From assembly GCA_018222605.1 (NCBI GenBank), contig JAAEZZ010000002.1:62001-126000 (forward strand): a stretch of 64,000 bases of DNA, given 5' to 3'. The position numbers were made by a program, and so were the translations under genes. The stretch comes from Alphaproteobacteria bacterium. GTDB lineage: Bacteria > Pseudomonadota > Alphaproteobacteria > Caulobacterales > Hyphomonadaceae. Shown one piece after another: positions 28,217-36,911 of the stretch. Under the pieces are notes generated by a model, which was not told where the DNA came from, searched no databases, and worked only from the letters and a program-made list of their open reading frames with translations. How positions within the stretch are numbered: the first letter of the stretch is position 1; each line of letters starts with the position of its first letter.

Positions 28217-29311
28217 ATGTCTCATAACACGATCGGTCATCTCTTCCGCGTCACCACTTGGGGTGAAAGTCATGGGCCCGCGCTTGGCTGTATCGTTGAC
28301 GGCTGCCCTCCGGGCTTGCCACTCGACGCGGCCTTCATTCAGCAATACCTGGACAAGCGCCGCCCCGGCACATCCCGCTTTGTCACGCAGAGGCAGGAAC
28401 CCGATCAGGTGAAAATCCTGTCCGGGGTATTCGAGGATGACCGTACGGATGGGCCTGTCACAACCGGCACGCCCATCTCGCTTCTGATCGAAAACACTGA
28501 TCAGCGCTCCAAGGATTATCGCGAAATCCGCGACCGGTATCGCCCCGGCCATGCCGATTATACCTATGACCAGAAATATGGTGTCCGCGACTATCGCGGC
28601 GGCGGACGTTCCTCTGCGCGGGAAACGGCTGCTCGCGTAGCGGCGGGCGCCGTGGCTCGCAGGGTTGTTGGTAAAGACATCCAGATCCGCGGCGCCGTCG
28701 TTCAGATCGGCCCCCACGCTGTTGACCGCACGCGCCTTGACTGGAGCACAACGGAATCAAACCCCTTCTGGTGCCCGGACCCGGACATGGTGCCTGTCTG
28801 GGAAGACTTTCTGGATACAACCCGCAAGGCAGGCAGCTCTACCGGCGCTATTGTCGAGATCCAGGCGAGCGGGCTTCCGGCAGGCTGGGGCGCACCTATC
28901 TACGGAAAGCTGGATTCGGAACTTGCCGGTGCCATGATGGGAATCAATGCCGCAAAAGGCGTGGAAATTGGCGCAGGCTTTGCCGCCGCGGCCATGTCTG
29001 GCGAGGAAAATGCAGACCGGATGCGCATGGGTGAAGACGGCAAACCCGTCTTTGGAGCCAATAATAATGGCGGTGTCGCAGGCGGCCTGTCGACCGGCCA
29101 GCCGCTGGTCGTGCGGGTGGCCATCAAGCCGACTTCTTCAATTCTCACACCAGTTCAAAGCATTACCCGCGACGGGGAAGAAGTGGACGTCCGCACGATT
29201 GGGCGGCATGATCCCTGTGTGGGCATTCGCGCGGTGCCTGTGGCGGAAGCCATGATGGCGTGCGTGCTGGCGGATGCGAAGCTAAGGCACAGGGGGCAAA
29301 CCGGCCGATGA
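28217..29311 (+). CDS. aroC: Chorismate synthase AroC
   Basis: Converts 5-enolpyruvylshikimate-3-phosphate to chorismate using reduced FMN; last common step of aromatic amino acid synthesis. The 364-residue length is typical. Motifs: [21 protein letters not shown] at the N-terminus, [37 protein letters not shown] in the middle, and [26 protein letters not shown] followed by [20 protein letters not shown] near the end. It stands alone, and the next gene starts about 90 bp downstream after a hairpin. Confidence 0.98.
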   Translation: MSHNTIGHLFRVTTWGESHGPALGCIVDGCPPGLPLDAAFIQQYLDKRRPGTSRFVTQRQEPDQVKILSGVFEDDRTDGPVTTGTPISLLIENTDQRSKDYREIRDRYRPGHADYTYDQKYGVRDYRGGGRSSARETAARVAAGAVARRVVGKDIQIRGAVVQIGPHAVDRTRLDWSTTESNPFWCPDPDMVPVWEDFLDTTRKAGSSTGAIVEIQASGLPAGWGAPIYGKLDSELAGAMMGINAAKGVEIGAGFAAAAMSGEENADRMRMGEDGKPVFGANNNGGVAGGLSTGQPLVVRVAIKPTSSILTPVQSITRDGEEVDVRTIGRHDPCVGIRAVPVAEAMMACVLADAKLRHRGQTGR

Positions 29312-29364
29312 GCAAGACTGTGGGTGTCACAGTATCTTCACATACCTGCTATCGGCAACTCAGA

Positions 29365-29387
29365 CCGAACCTGCTAACGGGGTTCGG
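29365..29387 (+). other. Hairpin between aroC and the PiT-like gene
   Basis: CCGAACC at 29365-29371 pairs with GGTTCGG at 29381-29387 around a 9-base loop, just 5 bases before the ribosome site GAAGGA of the next gene. It could terminate aroC weakly (no T-run) or form part of the 5' leader of the PiT-like gene. Confidence 0.4.
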
Positions 29388-29404
29388 AATTGAAGGAATA
29401 GCGG

Positions 29405-30469
29405 GTGACTGGCATGGGTGGCGTTGAAATTTTCGGGGTCATAGGCTTCGCACTGGCGTCTTACGCCGTCGTCGCAAATGACTCGATCCAGACCCTCGGG
29501 ACTTTTCTGTCATCAAACTCCAAGCGCCCCTGGTGGATGCTCTGGCTGTTTGCCAGTGCCATTCTGCTGGTTGTTGTCTTCTATGGTTATTTCCACGGTC
29601 AGGGCGATGTCGCCTATGACCGCCTGGACAAGCTGTCTATTCTGCCTGGCGAGGGTGATCGCAGCGGCCCGCTGATGCCAAACATCCAGTGGTGGCATGC
29701 CCTGCCCCCTCTGGTTCTGCTAGTGCTAACCCGCTTCGGCATTCCGGTTTCGACCACTTTCCTCGTACTTACCCTGTTTGCCCTGTCCGGCGGCTCAGCC
29801 AGTGACGGCATCCTTGAAAAGATGATCATCAAGTCCGCGATGGGCTATGTGGTCGCCTTCGGATGCGGCATCGCGTTGTGGGTTATCATCTCCCGCACAT
29901 TCGAGCGCTGGGTCTATCATACGCGGGATGAAATGCCTTGGCCGTACTGGGTGACCTTCCAGTGGCTGACGACGACCTTTCTGTGGTCGCAATGGCTGAT
30001 GCAGGATCTGGCGAACATCTTTGTTTACCTGCCGCGTGAAGTCACCATCGTGAACGGTGAAACCCATGTCAGCTTTGCCCTCGGCTATGTGATCTTCGGC
30101 GCCATCCTTCTGGTCGCCATCCAAGCCTATATCTTCGCCACCAAGGGCGGCCAGATCCAGCGCATCGTTGAGCGCAAGATCAATACCGTGGACGTGCGCG
30201 CCGCCACGATTGTGGACCTGATTTACGGGATTATTCTGTTTATCTTCAAGGAAGTCAGCAATGTGCCTATGAGCACGACTTGGGTATTCCTGGGCCTGCT
30301 GGCCGGCCGCGAACTGGCGATTTCGTATGTAGCGCATCTGCGCGAAAAGAATGAGGCCGTGAAAGACGTTCTCGGCGATGCCGGACGTGCCTTCCTCGGC
30401 CTCATTATTTCGATAATCCTAGCCTTCGCCATGCCGCTGCTCGGCACAGGGAAACTACCCAGTTTCTAG
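29405..30469 (+). CDS. Divergent PiT-family-like anion (phosphate?) transporter
   Basis: Integral membrane protein of 354 residues with about 8-10 helices. Two halves carry echoes of the PiT (inorganic phosphate transporter) repeats: ANDSIQTLG at residues 24-32 and IPVSTTFLVL at 113-122 in the first half; MQDLANIFVYL at 199-209 and NVPMSTTWVFLGLLAGREL at 286-304 in the second. In PiT proteins each half begins with a GANDVAN-type motif and ends with PVSTTH, so the order and the P-x-S-T-T repeats fit. Overall similarity looks low, hence PiT-like only. The start is a GTG at 29405 with GAAGGA at good spacing. A Pho-box array lies 214 bp past its end, and a small membrane gene faces it tail to tail. 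Confidence 0.65.
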   Translation: MTGMGGVEIFGVIGFALASYAVVANDSIQTLGTFLSSNSKRPWWMLWLFASAILLVVVFYGYFHGQGDVAYDRLDKLSILPGEGDRSGPLMPNIQWWHALPPLVLLVLTRFGIPVSTTFLVLTLFALSGGSASDGILEKMIIKSAMGYVVAFGCGIALWVIISRTFERWVYHTRDEMPWPYWVTFQWLTTTFLWSQWLMQDLANIFVYLPREVTIVNGETHVSFALGYVIFGAILLVAIQAYIFATKGGQIQRIVERKINTVDVRAATIVDLIYGIILFIFKEVSNVPMSTTWVFLGLLAGRELAISYVAHLREKNEAVKDVLGDAGRAFLGLIISIILAFAMPLLGTGKLPSF

Positions 30470-30480
30470 ACTTACGCAGC

Positions 30481-30651
30481 TTATGCGAAAATGTTGACGA
30501 TCGGGTCGAGCGCGATTGAAAGGCTCACACCGACGACGCCAGCCAAAACCAACATGGTTCCCCGCAACACACTGAGCATCGCCTCATTGTTGGTGATATC
30601 CCTGTGCGCCAGCCAGGAAACATGATTATCATTGTGATCTAGGACAGCCAT
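30481..30651 (-). CDS. Small single-pass membrane protein, 56 residues
   Basis: Begins MAVLDHNDNHVSWLAHRDI at the ATG at 30651, which is preceded by a very strong ribosome site (AAGGAAGGAGG). The frame is open to 30690 but the ribosome site decides the start. A soluble N-terminus of about 27 residues is followed by one hydrophobic helix (SVLRGTMLVLAGVVGVSLSI) and a short end. No family recognised. It converges on the PiT-like gene (11-bp gap), and the Pho-box array lies just upstream, from 32 bp before its start, so it is the obvious target of that array. Confidence 0.6.
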   Translation of the reverse strand: MAVLDHNDNHVSWLAHRDITNNEAMLSVLRGTMLVLAGVVGVSLSIALDPIVNIFA

Positions 30652-30682
30652 GATAGCCTCCTTCCTTTCCTGGGTGAAAATT

Positions 30683-30723
30683 ACTGTCATACGACTGTAA
30701 CCTAACTGTCATATTACTGTCAT
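30683..30723 (+). promoter_or_regulatory. Tandem Pho boxes: four direct repeats at exact 11-bp spacing
   Basis: ACTGTCAT at 30683, ACTGTAAC at 30694, ACTGTCAT at 30705 and ACTGTCAT at 30716: four copies with 11-bp periods. The PhoB box is CTGTCAT-N4-CTGTCAT, so this is equal to two Pho boxes in tandem. The repeats read on the plus strand, whereas the only gene they could serve (30481-30651) is on the minus strand; in the well-studied enterobacterial promoters the repeats point along transcription. PhoB binding is expected from the match; direction and effect are unclear. Confidence 0.72.
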
Positions 30724-30812
30724 GTTCCGCGCTTGCAAATCAATTTTTTTTCATCGGGGCTTAACCCTGATGGTGCGGATCTCTCAAATCCCTGAAAAAT
30801 AAGGATTTATAC

Positions 30813-31880
30813 CTATTTCCGAAAGGTGCTGACTTTTGTGAGGAATGCCAGCGCCTGTCTTTCAGGCACGAGACCGACAGTTTCGCACGCCTTTGGGGCG
30901 TCCCAAGAGAGGTATTCCGGATAATACGGTTCATGGAAGCCGTGCGGGAAGTATTCCAGCAAGCCATCCATCTCCGGATAATCTCCAAACTGGACGCTAT
31001 CAGCCAGGATGAAGAGCCCGCCAGGCTTCAGAATGCGCGCCACTTGCGCCAGAACCTTCGGCCGCACATCCGCCGGCAATTCGTGAAACAGGAAGATCGA
31101 CACCACCATGTCGAGACTATCGTCTTCCAAAGGCATCGCCTCAGCGGCCTCATGCAGGATATCCACATGCGGCCAGCGGTTCAGCCGCTCCCGCGCCGCC
31201 TCTGTGTAGCTCGGCGACAAGTCGAGACCCGACGCCCTGAGACGCGGATAAACCTGCATGACCTGCGACAGGAACCGGCCATTGCCGCACGCCATATCCA
31301 GCAAGCTGACACCGCGCTGGTCCCTGCCCTTCAGTTCCCGCGAAATCTCCGCCAGTGCCGCGCGCCGCATCGCATCGGCAGTTCCTGTGAACAGCGCCTC
31401 AACCTGAGTGTCATAGAGGTCGGCGCTATCTTCGGTGAACCAACCGCCGGACTGGTAGTGGAAGTTCTGGAGGTAATAATCGGGATAGCGATTATGGCCG
31501 TCCGTCACCTGCCGGCGAATTTCGGTGCCATCACGCACCACACGGCGGCGGTCAACCTCACTGGAATCTTCCCGGAAGGCACGGGCTGATTGCAAGGCAT
31601 TGGGAAGATCCTTCAGGCGCACGTCTTTCGGCGCGGGATACAGCCCTTTCTCCACATTCAGCCGATCCTGCAGGAATAATTGGAAATAGGCCCGGCGCAA
31701 CGCCGCCATGTCCGGCGTGCCTCGGCTTGGCTCAAAAGCCGGCTCGCCAGGGCGGCTCAGTCCGCCAGTCTGCTGACGTACTGCCCGCATCTGCGCGCCA
31801 TACCAAGCAGAGCGCAGCCCCTGCGCAGCGGCATATCGCGCGCGTCCGGCCGTTCTTGTTGCAAGATCAAACAGGCTCAT
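30813..31880 (-). CDS. Class I SAM-dependent methyltransferase
   Basis: Methyltransferase of 355 residues. The Rossmann-like SAM domain is in the C-terminal two thirds: motif I SLLDMACGNGRFLSQV near residue 200, SGLDLSPSYTEAARERL as motif II, then VVSIFLFHELP and ILKPGGLFILAD. The N-terminal 130 residues (RYAAAQGLRSAWYGAQMRAV ... RDGTEIRRQVTDGHNRYPDYYLQNFHYQSGGWFTEDSADLYD) resemble the SAM-enzyme group with a Y-P-x-Y-Y-x-x-x-F-H-x-Q-x-x-G-W segment, often of unknown substrate. It stands alone; downstream is the Pho-box region. Confidence 0.88.
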   Translation of the reverse strand: MSLFDLATRTAGRARYAAAQGLRSAWYGAQMRAVRQQTGGLSRPGEPAFEPSRGTPDMAALRRAYFQLFLQDRLNVEKGLYPAPKDVRLKDLPNALQSARAFREDSSEVDRRRVVRDGTEIRRQVTDGHNRYPDYYLQNFHYQSGGWFTEDSADLYDTQVEALFTGTADAMRRAALAEISRELKGRDQRGVSLLDMACGNGRFLSQVMQVYPRLRASGLDLSPSYTEAARERLNRWPHVDILHEAAEAMPLEDDSLDMVVSIFLFHELPADVRPKVLAQVARILKPGGLFILADSVQFGDYPEMDGLLEYFPHGFHEPYYPEYLSWDAPKACETVGLVPERQALAFLTKVSTFRK

Positions 31881-31999
31881 GTCCCTGAATATGTGGCTCG
31901 GCGAGGCCTGCGTCCAGCCTTCAGGTCTCGTTCACCTTGGCTCTGTCACATTGCATAAGAGAGACTCGCGGCAATACGACCGCGGCAAGGAGTAATGCG

Positions 32000-32737
32000 A
32001 TGAAGAAACATTCGCTGGTGATTGGCGCGCTTGGGTTGTTAACCCTCGCCATACCTGCAACAGCAGCGGCGCAAGGTGCCTACGGGTATGGCTATAACGC
32101 CCCCGTCCGCAACACGGCCTGCGAGCAACAGCGCAAGGATGACAAGGTCGCCGGCACGGTGATCGGGGTCATTGGCGGCGCTCTGATTGGCGGGGCCATC
32201 GGCAACAATATTGAAGACGGTGACAAGCATTGGCATCGCGGACGCCATGGGTATCGGGGACATAGAGGTCATCGCGGCTATTATCATGGCAATGGCAATT
32301 CTGATGAGGTCGCCACAGGCGCCATTCTCGGCGCAGTGATTGGCGGCATTGCCGGAAACTCCATGGCTGGCAGCACCAGCAGGCCATGCGCTGTAGCCAC
32401 CCCCTACAACTATCAAACAGGCGGCTACTCCCAAGGCGCGATCCCCCGCACGACGGATGGCCTTTATGGCGGTCCGGAGAGCGCAAGCAGCTATCCTGCC
32501 TATCCGAACACCCCGCCGCCGAGCCGCACCTATCCGGCCTCAACCCGGCCAGGCCCCGCCTATCCGTCCTATCCTCAGCCGCAGGCAGATGCCCGCCAGT
32601 GCCGGACAATCGAACGGGAAACCCGGCTGCCGGATGGGCGTGTCATCCGTGATCCGGTCACCACCTGTCGTGACCCCTATGACGGCACCTGGGTGATCGA
32701 AGACGGATCAGCGGGATATGATGACTATGGCTATTGA
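32000..32737 (+). CDS. Exported glycine-zipper protein with His-rich insert
   Basis: From the ATG at 32000 (good AAGGAG before it; frame open to 31937) the protein has 245 residues. A signal peptide (MKKHSLVIGALGLLTLAIPATAAAQ) is followed by two glycine-zipper segments, GVIGGALIGGAIGNN and GAILGAVIGGIAGNSMAG, of the 2TM glycine-zipper type. Between them lies a His/Arg/Gly/Tyr-rich stretch of about 25 residues with eight His, then a Pro/Tyr/Ser-rich low-complexity region. The end, CRTIERETRLPDGRVIRDPVTTCRDPYDGTW, has two Cys and resembles the tail of other 17-kDa-antigen-like surface proteins. Likely in the outer membrane or periplasm. Confidence 0.75.
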   Translation: MKKHSLVIGALGLLTLAIPATAAAQGAYGYGYNAPVRNTACEQQRKDDKVAGTVIGVIGGALIGGAIGNNIEDGDKHWHRGRHGYRGHRGHRGYYHGNGNSDEVATGAILGAVIGGIAGNSMAGSTSRPCAVATPYNYQTGGYSQGAIPRTTDGLYGGPESASSYPAYPNTPPPSRTYPASTRPGPAYPSYPQPQADARQCRTIERETRLPDGRVIRDPVTTCRDPYDGTWVIEDGSAGYDDYGY

Positions 32738-33525
32738 GCGCCAGGCGCTCTGACTGCATGGAACAAACGTTCGGCATTGCCGTCGCCACCTGAAATCGGG
32801 CTGGCCGTCCACCCCTGGATAGGCCAGCCTTTTTCTTTCATCCAATCGGCAAAGGTCTGGGCCGCCTGATCCGCGGCATTGGTGTCCGTTACCAGACCGC
32901 CCTTGCCGATATTCTCCCGGCCGACCTGAAATTGCGGTTTGAAAAGGCCAACAAACTCTGCTTCCGGCGCGGCGAGTGACAAGGGCACCTCCAGCAGTTT
33001 CTCCAGCGAGATAAAACTCGCATCGCACACCAGAAGTGAAGGAGCACTGCCCAGCATCTCAGATGTCAGTGTCCGGGCGTCCTGCGCTTCAAGGCTTGTG
33101 ACACGGGCATCTCCGGCCAGGGACGGATGAAACTGATCGCGCCCGACATCCACCGCAACGACATGCCGCGCCCCACGCCGCAACAGCACATCCGTAAAGC
33201 CTCCGGTCGATGCGCCAATATCGAGACAAAGCCTCCCGGACGGGTCTACGCTGAACACATCCAGCCCGTGCGCCAGCTTCAAACCACCCCGCGACACGTA
33301 GGGGTGGGCCGCAGATGCCTCGATCCGCTCCTCACCTGAGAGCATTTGCGACGGCTTGGCCACTGGCAGTCCATTGGCGGTAACACGACCCGCCTCAATA
33401 GCGGCGCGCGCGCTTGCCCGGCTTTCAAAAAAGCCCAGACTAACGAGGATTTTATCCGCTCGGTCCTTCACCCTTTGGAGCCTTCCTGCAACATTCGCGT
33501 TATGCCCTATATCAGAGGCAAGCAA
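32731..33525 (-). CDS. TlyA-family rRNA 2'-O-methyltransferase
   Basis: TlyA-type protein with an N-terminal S4 RNA-binding domain (LVSLGFFESRASARAAIEAGRVTANGL) and an FtsJ-like methyltransferase domain: SRGGLKLAHGLDVFSVDPSGRLCLDIGASTGGFTDVLLRRGA is the classic TlyA run with the SAM motif. CDASFISLEKLLEVPLSLA and LFKPQFQVGRENIGKGG also fit. The family methylates 16S/23S rRNA and includes haemolysin-annotated members. The start is unsure: ATG at 33525 (264 residues), or GTG at 33471, which places VKDRADKIL first and better matches family length. Its end overlaps the glycine-zipper gene by 7 bp, tail to tail. Confidence 0.93.
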   Translation of the reverse strand: MLASDIGHNANVAGRLQRVKDRADKILVSLGFFESRASARAAIEAGRVTANGLPVAKPSQMLSGEERIEASAAHPYVSRGGLKLAHGLDVFSVDPSGRLCLDIGASTGGFTDVLLRRGARHVVAVDVGRDQFHPSLAGDARVTSLEAQDARTLTSEMLGSAPSLLVCDASFISLEKLLEVPLSLAAPEAEFVGLFKPQFQVGRENIGKGGLVTDTNAADQAAQTFADWMKEKGWPIQGWTASPISGGDGNAERLFHAVRAPGAQ

Positions 33526-33540
33526 ACAGGAGACTCTTTT

Positions 33541-34137
33541 ATGATCACCCGTACAGCGATTGCGACCGCCGCACTTGTGCTGGCAGCCGCCTGCGGACAG
33601 GAAAGCGCCGAGCCGCAGGAAATTCCAGAAACAGGGGCCCCTCTGCCCTCTCCCTCGGAACTGCCCGGACCGGATGACGGCGTCTACCCCTCCATGATGC
33701 GCGCAACAGCCTCAATCATTGGCGCAGAAGGCACAGAGATCGGCACCGCCAACTTCCTGGACGGTCCGAACGGAGAATTGATCCGCGTCGAACTCTCAGA
33801 AGGCGCGCTTGAGCCCGGCTGGCATGGCATCCACCTGCACGCCGTAGGTACCTGCGAAGACGTTGGTGCGTTCAAGGAATCCGGTGGGCACCAGGGAAAG
33901 CATGATGGCGGCCACGGCCTGCTGAACCCCAAAGGTCCTGAAGCGGGCGACCTGCCGAATATCTGGGTCGCAGCAGATGGCGCGGCCGGGTACGAAACGT
34001 TCACACGCCTTACAGGCCTTGACGCCCTGCTGGATGATGATGGCGCGGCCATTATCATTCACGAAAGCGAAGACGACCACATGACCCAGCCCATTGGTGG
34101 CGCGGGTGCCCGCGTCGCGTGCGGCGTCATCAAATAG
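33541..34137 (+). CDS. sodC: Cu/Zn superoxide dismutase family lipoprotein
   Basis: From the ATG at 33541 (198 residues; GGAG before it), MITRTAIATAALVLAAACG is a lipoprotein signal with lipobox LAAAC. A Pro/Glu-rich spacer leads to the SOD fold. Ligand motifs seen: GIHLHAVGTCED (two His and the disulfide Cys), SGGHQGKHDGGHG (bridging and Zn His), GDLPNIWVAADG (Asp), IIIHESEDDH (Cu His) and GGAGARVACGVI with the second Cys. All usual metal ligands appear to be present. It would detoxify periplasmic superoxide while anchored to a membrane. Confidence 0.93.
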   Translation: MITRTAIATAALVLAAACGQESAEPQEIPETGAPLPSPSELPGPDDGVYPSMMRATASIIGAEGTEIGTANFLDGPNGELIRVELSEGALEPGWHGIHLHAVGTCEDVGAFKESGGHQGKHDGGHGLLNPKGPEAGDLPNIWVAADGAAGYETFTRLTGLDALLDDDGAAIIIHESEDDHMTQPIGGAGARVACGVIK

Positions 34138-34271
34138 GGCCATCCCGTCCACACTATAATAAAAGCTGCAGTCGGCCACGTTTTGCGACGTGGCCGGTTT
34201 CATATGTACTTGCGAAAATCATCGGCGCGATACAGGCTGGCGCCACAGAAAAATACGGGAGGGTTCCGACT

Positions 34272-35783
34272 ATGACGAGATTGACACGGCGCGTCGCGCT
34301 ATTGGGTGGCGCAGCCATCACAACACTTGCAGCCTGCGGGCAGAAAACAGGCTCAGCGCTGCCCCCACCAACAGGGCCGGCAGCCGCCAAGGCTATGCCG
34401 CCGGAAGGCTGGGAAAGCGGCCTGACCATTGCGCAGCGCATTGCCACCGGGGACACCACCTCTCTGGAAGAAGTGAATGCTGCCATTACCCGCGCCGAAG
34501 CCGTAAATGGTCAAATCAACGCCATCGCGACAGAAAGCTTCAATCAGGCCCGCATTGATGCAGGTGATCTGGTGCCAGGCCCATTCAGCGGCGTGCCAAC
34601 CTTCATCAAGGACCTGATGAACTGGAAAGGCACGCAAACCCTGATGGGAAGCCGCGCCTTTATTGGCTATATTCCGCAAGAAGACGCACCATTCGCCGCC
34701 GCTTGGCGCAAGGCGGGTGTGGTGTCGCTCGGCAAATCCACAAGCCCTGAAGATGGCCTCATCTCTACTACGGAACCTCTGGTCACAGGGCCTACCCGCA
34801 ACCCGTGGGATCTCTCACGCATGACCGGCGGGTCCTCCGGTGGCGCAGCCGCGCTGGTTGCCGCACGCGTCGTTCCATTTGCCCATGCCAGCGATGGTGG
34901 CGGTTCCATCCGTATCCCGGCTTCCACATGCGGCATCTTCGGCCTGAAGCCCTCGCGCGGCCGCCTGCAAGCCGGCCGCAATGGCCCAACTCCGCCCGTG
35001 GACATCTCGGTGAACCACGCTGTGACCATTTCTGTTCAGGATTCCATTGAACTATTCCGCGTCGCTGAAACCAATGATGGCACCTATGCGCCGCTGGGAG
35101 AGATCCGCTCCATTCGCCGCCCGCTCAAGATCGGGTTTGCGCCAGATACGATCAGCGGCAAAACCGTTGCCCCGGAAACCACAGCTGAACTTGAGAAAAC
35201 AGCGCAGCTTTGCCGCGACCTTGGCCATGAGGTCAGAGATTTCAAAGTGCCCCTGAACGGCGAAGAGTTTACCGATAAATTTCTGATGTACTGGTCTGCA
35301 GGCGCAGCCGCCTTTGCGCAGCAAGCCAGCGAGTTTACCGGCAAGCCGATCAGCCCTGAAATTGTCGAGCCCTGGACGCTGGGCCTCGCCGCCCGTTTTC
35401 AGTCCCGCCAGGCGGAAATGCCGGAAATCATCAAATACCTGCAAGACTTTGAAGCTGTCTATGATGAGTGGTTCAAGGATATCGACATCCTGCTGACGCC
35501 GGTCACAGGCAGCCCCGCACGGCCGATTGGCGAGCAGGCTCCGGATGGCAATTTCAACGACGTGATGGACAGCGTGCTGAACTTCGCGGCCTTCACAGCT
35601 CCAATGAATGTTGCCGGTGCCGCCTCCATGAGTGTGCCCCTGGGCTGGTCCCCTTCCGGCCTGCCGATCGGGTCCATGTTCTCCGGCAAACGCGGAGATG
35701 ACGGCCTGCTGTTCGAACTGGCCATGCAACTGGAACAGGTCCGCCCCTGGATTGGAAAAGTTCCCCCCGTTTCCGCATTCTAG
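34272..35783 (+). CDS. Amidase-signature hydrolase, probable lipoprotein
   Basis: Amidase of the AS family, about 503 residues from the ATG at 34272 (frame open to 34119). The N-terminus MTRLTRRVALLGGAAITTLAACG contains twin Arg and a lipobox (LAAC), so export by Tat or Sec and lipidation are likely. The catalytic Ser-cisSer-Lys set is visible: Lys in PTFIKDLMNWKG, and GGSSGGAAALVAARVVPFAHASDGGGSIRIPAS with the GGSS and the GGGSIR nucleophile segment. FGLKPSRGR follows. The substrate is unknown; exported members can act on peptide or aryl amides. It is followed at 6 bp by the ZntB-like gene. Confidence 0.92.
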   Translation: MTRLTRRVALLGGAAITTLAACGQKTGSALPPPTGPAAAKAMPPEGWESGLTIAQRIATGDTTSLEEVNAAITRAEAVNGQINAIATESFNQARIDAGDLVPGPFSGVPTFIKDLMNWKGTQTLMGSRAFIGYIPQEDAPFAAAWRKAGVVSLGKSTSPEDGLISTTEPLVTGPTRNPWDLSRMTGGSSGGAAALVAARVVPFAHASDGGGSIRIPASTCGIFGLKPSRGRLQAGRNGPTPPVDISVNHAVTISVQDSIELFRVAETNDGTYAPLGEIRSIRRPLKIGFAPDTISGKTVAPETTAELEKTAQLCRDLGHEVRDFKVPLNGEEFTDKFLMYWSAGAAAFAQQASEFTGKPISPEIVEPWTLGLAARFQSRQAEMPEIIKYLQDFEAVYDEWFKDIDILLTPVTGSPARPIGEQAPDGNFNDVMDSVLNFAAFTAPMNVAGAASMSVPLGWSPSGLPIGSMFSGKRGDDGLLFELAMQLEQVRPWIGKVPPVSAF

Positions 35784-35789
35784 GCCCTC

Positions 35790-36800
35790 ATGACGCCCCC
35801 TGCCCCCTCTCATACACCCACCCAGATCCATCCCCTGGTCTTTGGATATGGGTTTGCCAATGACGGCACGCCCACGCCTTTGAGCTGGGAGGATGTCACA
35901 TCTGGCAAACTGGCCGAGTTCCGCCGTTACTGGCTGCACTTGAACCGGCTGTCGGAGGCGGCGCAGGAATGGCTCAGCAATTCGAGCGGCGTGGATGAAC
36001 TCGCCGCCGATGCCCTGCTACAGGAAGATACGCGCCCCCGGGCGGTGCGCCACGGCAAGGGCTTTCTGATCAATCTTCGCGGGATGAACCTGAATGAAGG
36101 GGAAGCCCGCGAAGACATGCTGGCCCTGCGTATGTGGGCCAGTGAAACCTCTCTCATCACCCTGCGCGCAAAGCGCATTCAGGCTGCCCGCGATGTCGAA
36201 GCCTCCATGCGAGAAGGCGATGTGCCCAATTCCACGGGCGGCCTGGTCGCGTCACTCGCCGAGGCGCTGACGAACCGGATGGAGCCTGAAATCGCGCAAT
36301 TTGATGAGCAGGCTGATGAATTCGAAGACCAGCTGCTGGATGCAGATAACCGCCTCCCCCGCAGCGCTCTGTCGGAATTCCGCCGGCGTGTGCTGCAGGT
36401 GCGCCGCTATATCATGCCTCAGCGTGACGCCCTGGCCCAACTGGTACGGGAGGGCGCGCAAGCCGGTCTGTTCAGCGATTATGACATGATGTACCTGCGA
36501 GAGTCTGCTGATCGCGTGACCCGCCTGTCAGAAGAGCTGGAAACCATACGCGACCGCTCGACCGTGTTGCAGGAACAGGTGATCGAAGCACGCGGCGAGA
36601 TCATGAACCAGCGCCTGTTTGTGCTCTCCATCCTGTCTGCCGTCTTCCTGCCGATCAGCTTCGTGACAGGGCTGTTTGGCGTTAATATCGGCGGCATGCC
36701 GGGCGTGCACAGCCCGACGGCCTTTGCCATCCTTGTCGGTGCGCTGGCAGCTGCGACTCTGCTGATGCTGGCCATATTCCGCTGGCGGCGTTGGATCTGA
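35790..36800 (+). CDS. zntB: ZntB/CorA-family divalent metal transporter
   Basis: CorA-superfamily protein of 336 residues. A long cytoplasmic alpha/beta and coiled-coil part (DEQADEFEDQLLDADNRLPRSALSEFRRR) precedes two C-terminal membrane helices (FVLSILSAVFLPISFVTGLFG and AFAILVGALAAATLLMLAIF). Between them is the signature GVNIGGMPGV, the GxN motif in the ZntB form (GxN followed by GG-P). Members move Zn2+ or Mg2+. The gene starts 6 bp after the amidase stop, so co-transcription is probable. The assignment to ZntB instead of CorA rests on the N-terminal region and the loop. Confidence 0.87.
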   Translation: MTPPAPSHTPTQIHPLVFGYGFANDGTPTPLSWEDVTSGKLAEFRRYWLHLNRLSEAAQEWLSNSSGVDELAADALLQEDTRPRAVRHGKGFLINLRGMNLNEGEAREDMLALRMWASETSLITLRAKRIQAARDVEASMREGDVPNSTGGLVASLAEALTNRMEPEIAQFDEQADEFEDQLLDADNRLPRSALSEFRRRVLQVRRYIMPQRDALAQLVREGAQAGLFSDYDMMYLRESADRVTRLSEELETIRDRSTVLQEQVIEARGEIMNQRLFVLSILSAVFLPISFVTGLFGVNIGGMPGVHSPTAFAILVGALAAATLLMLAIFRWRRWI

Positions 36801-36911
36801 GGGTCAGTCTGCACCGCTCAGATATTAACCATCACTTTCGCATCCTTCAGAAATTCGTCCTGAAGCTTTGCATGTTCGCAATGTAGTTCTGCTAGTCGGA
36901 ACATGCTGCAG

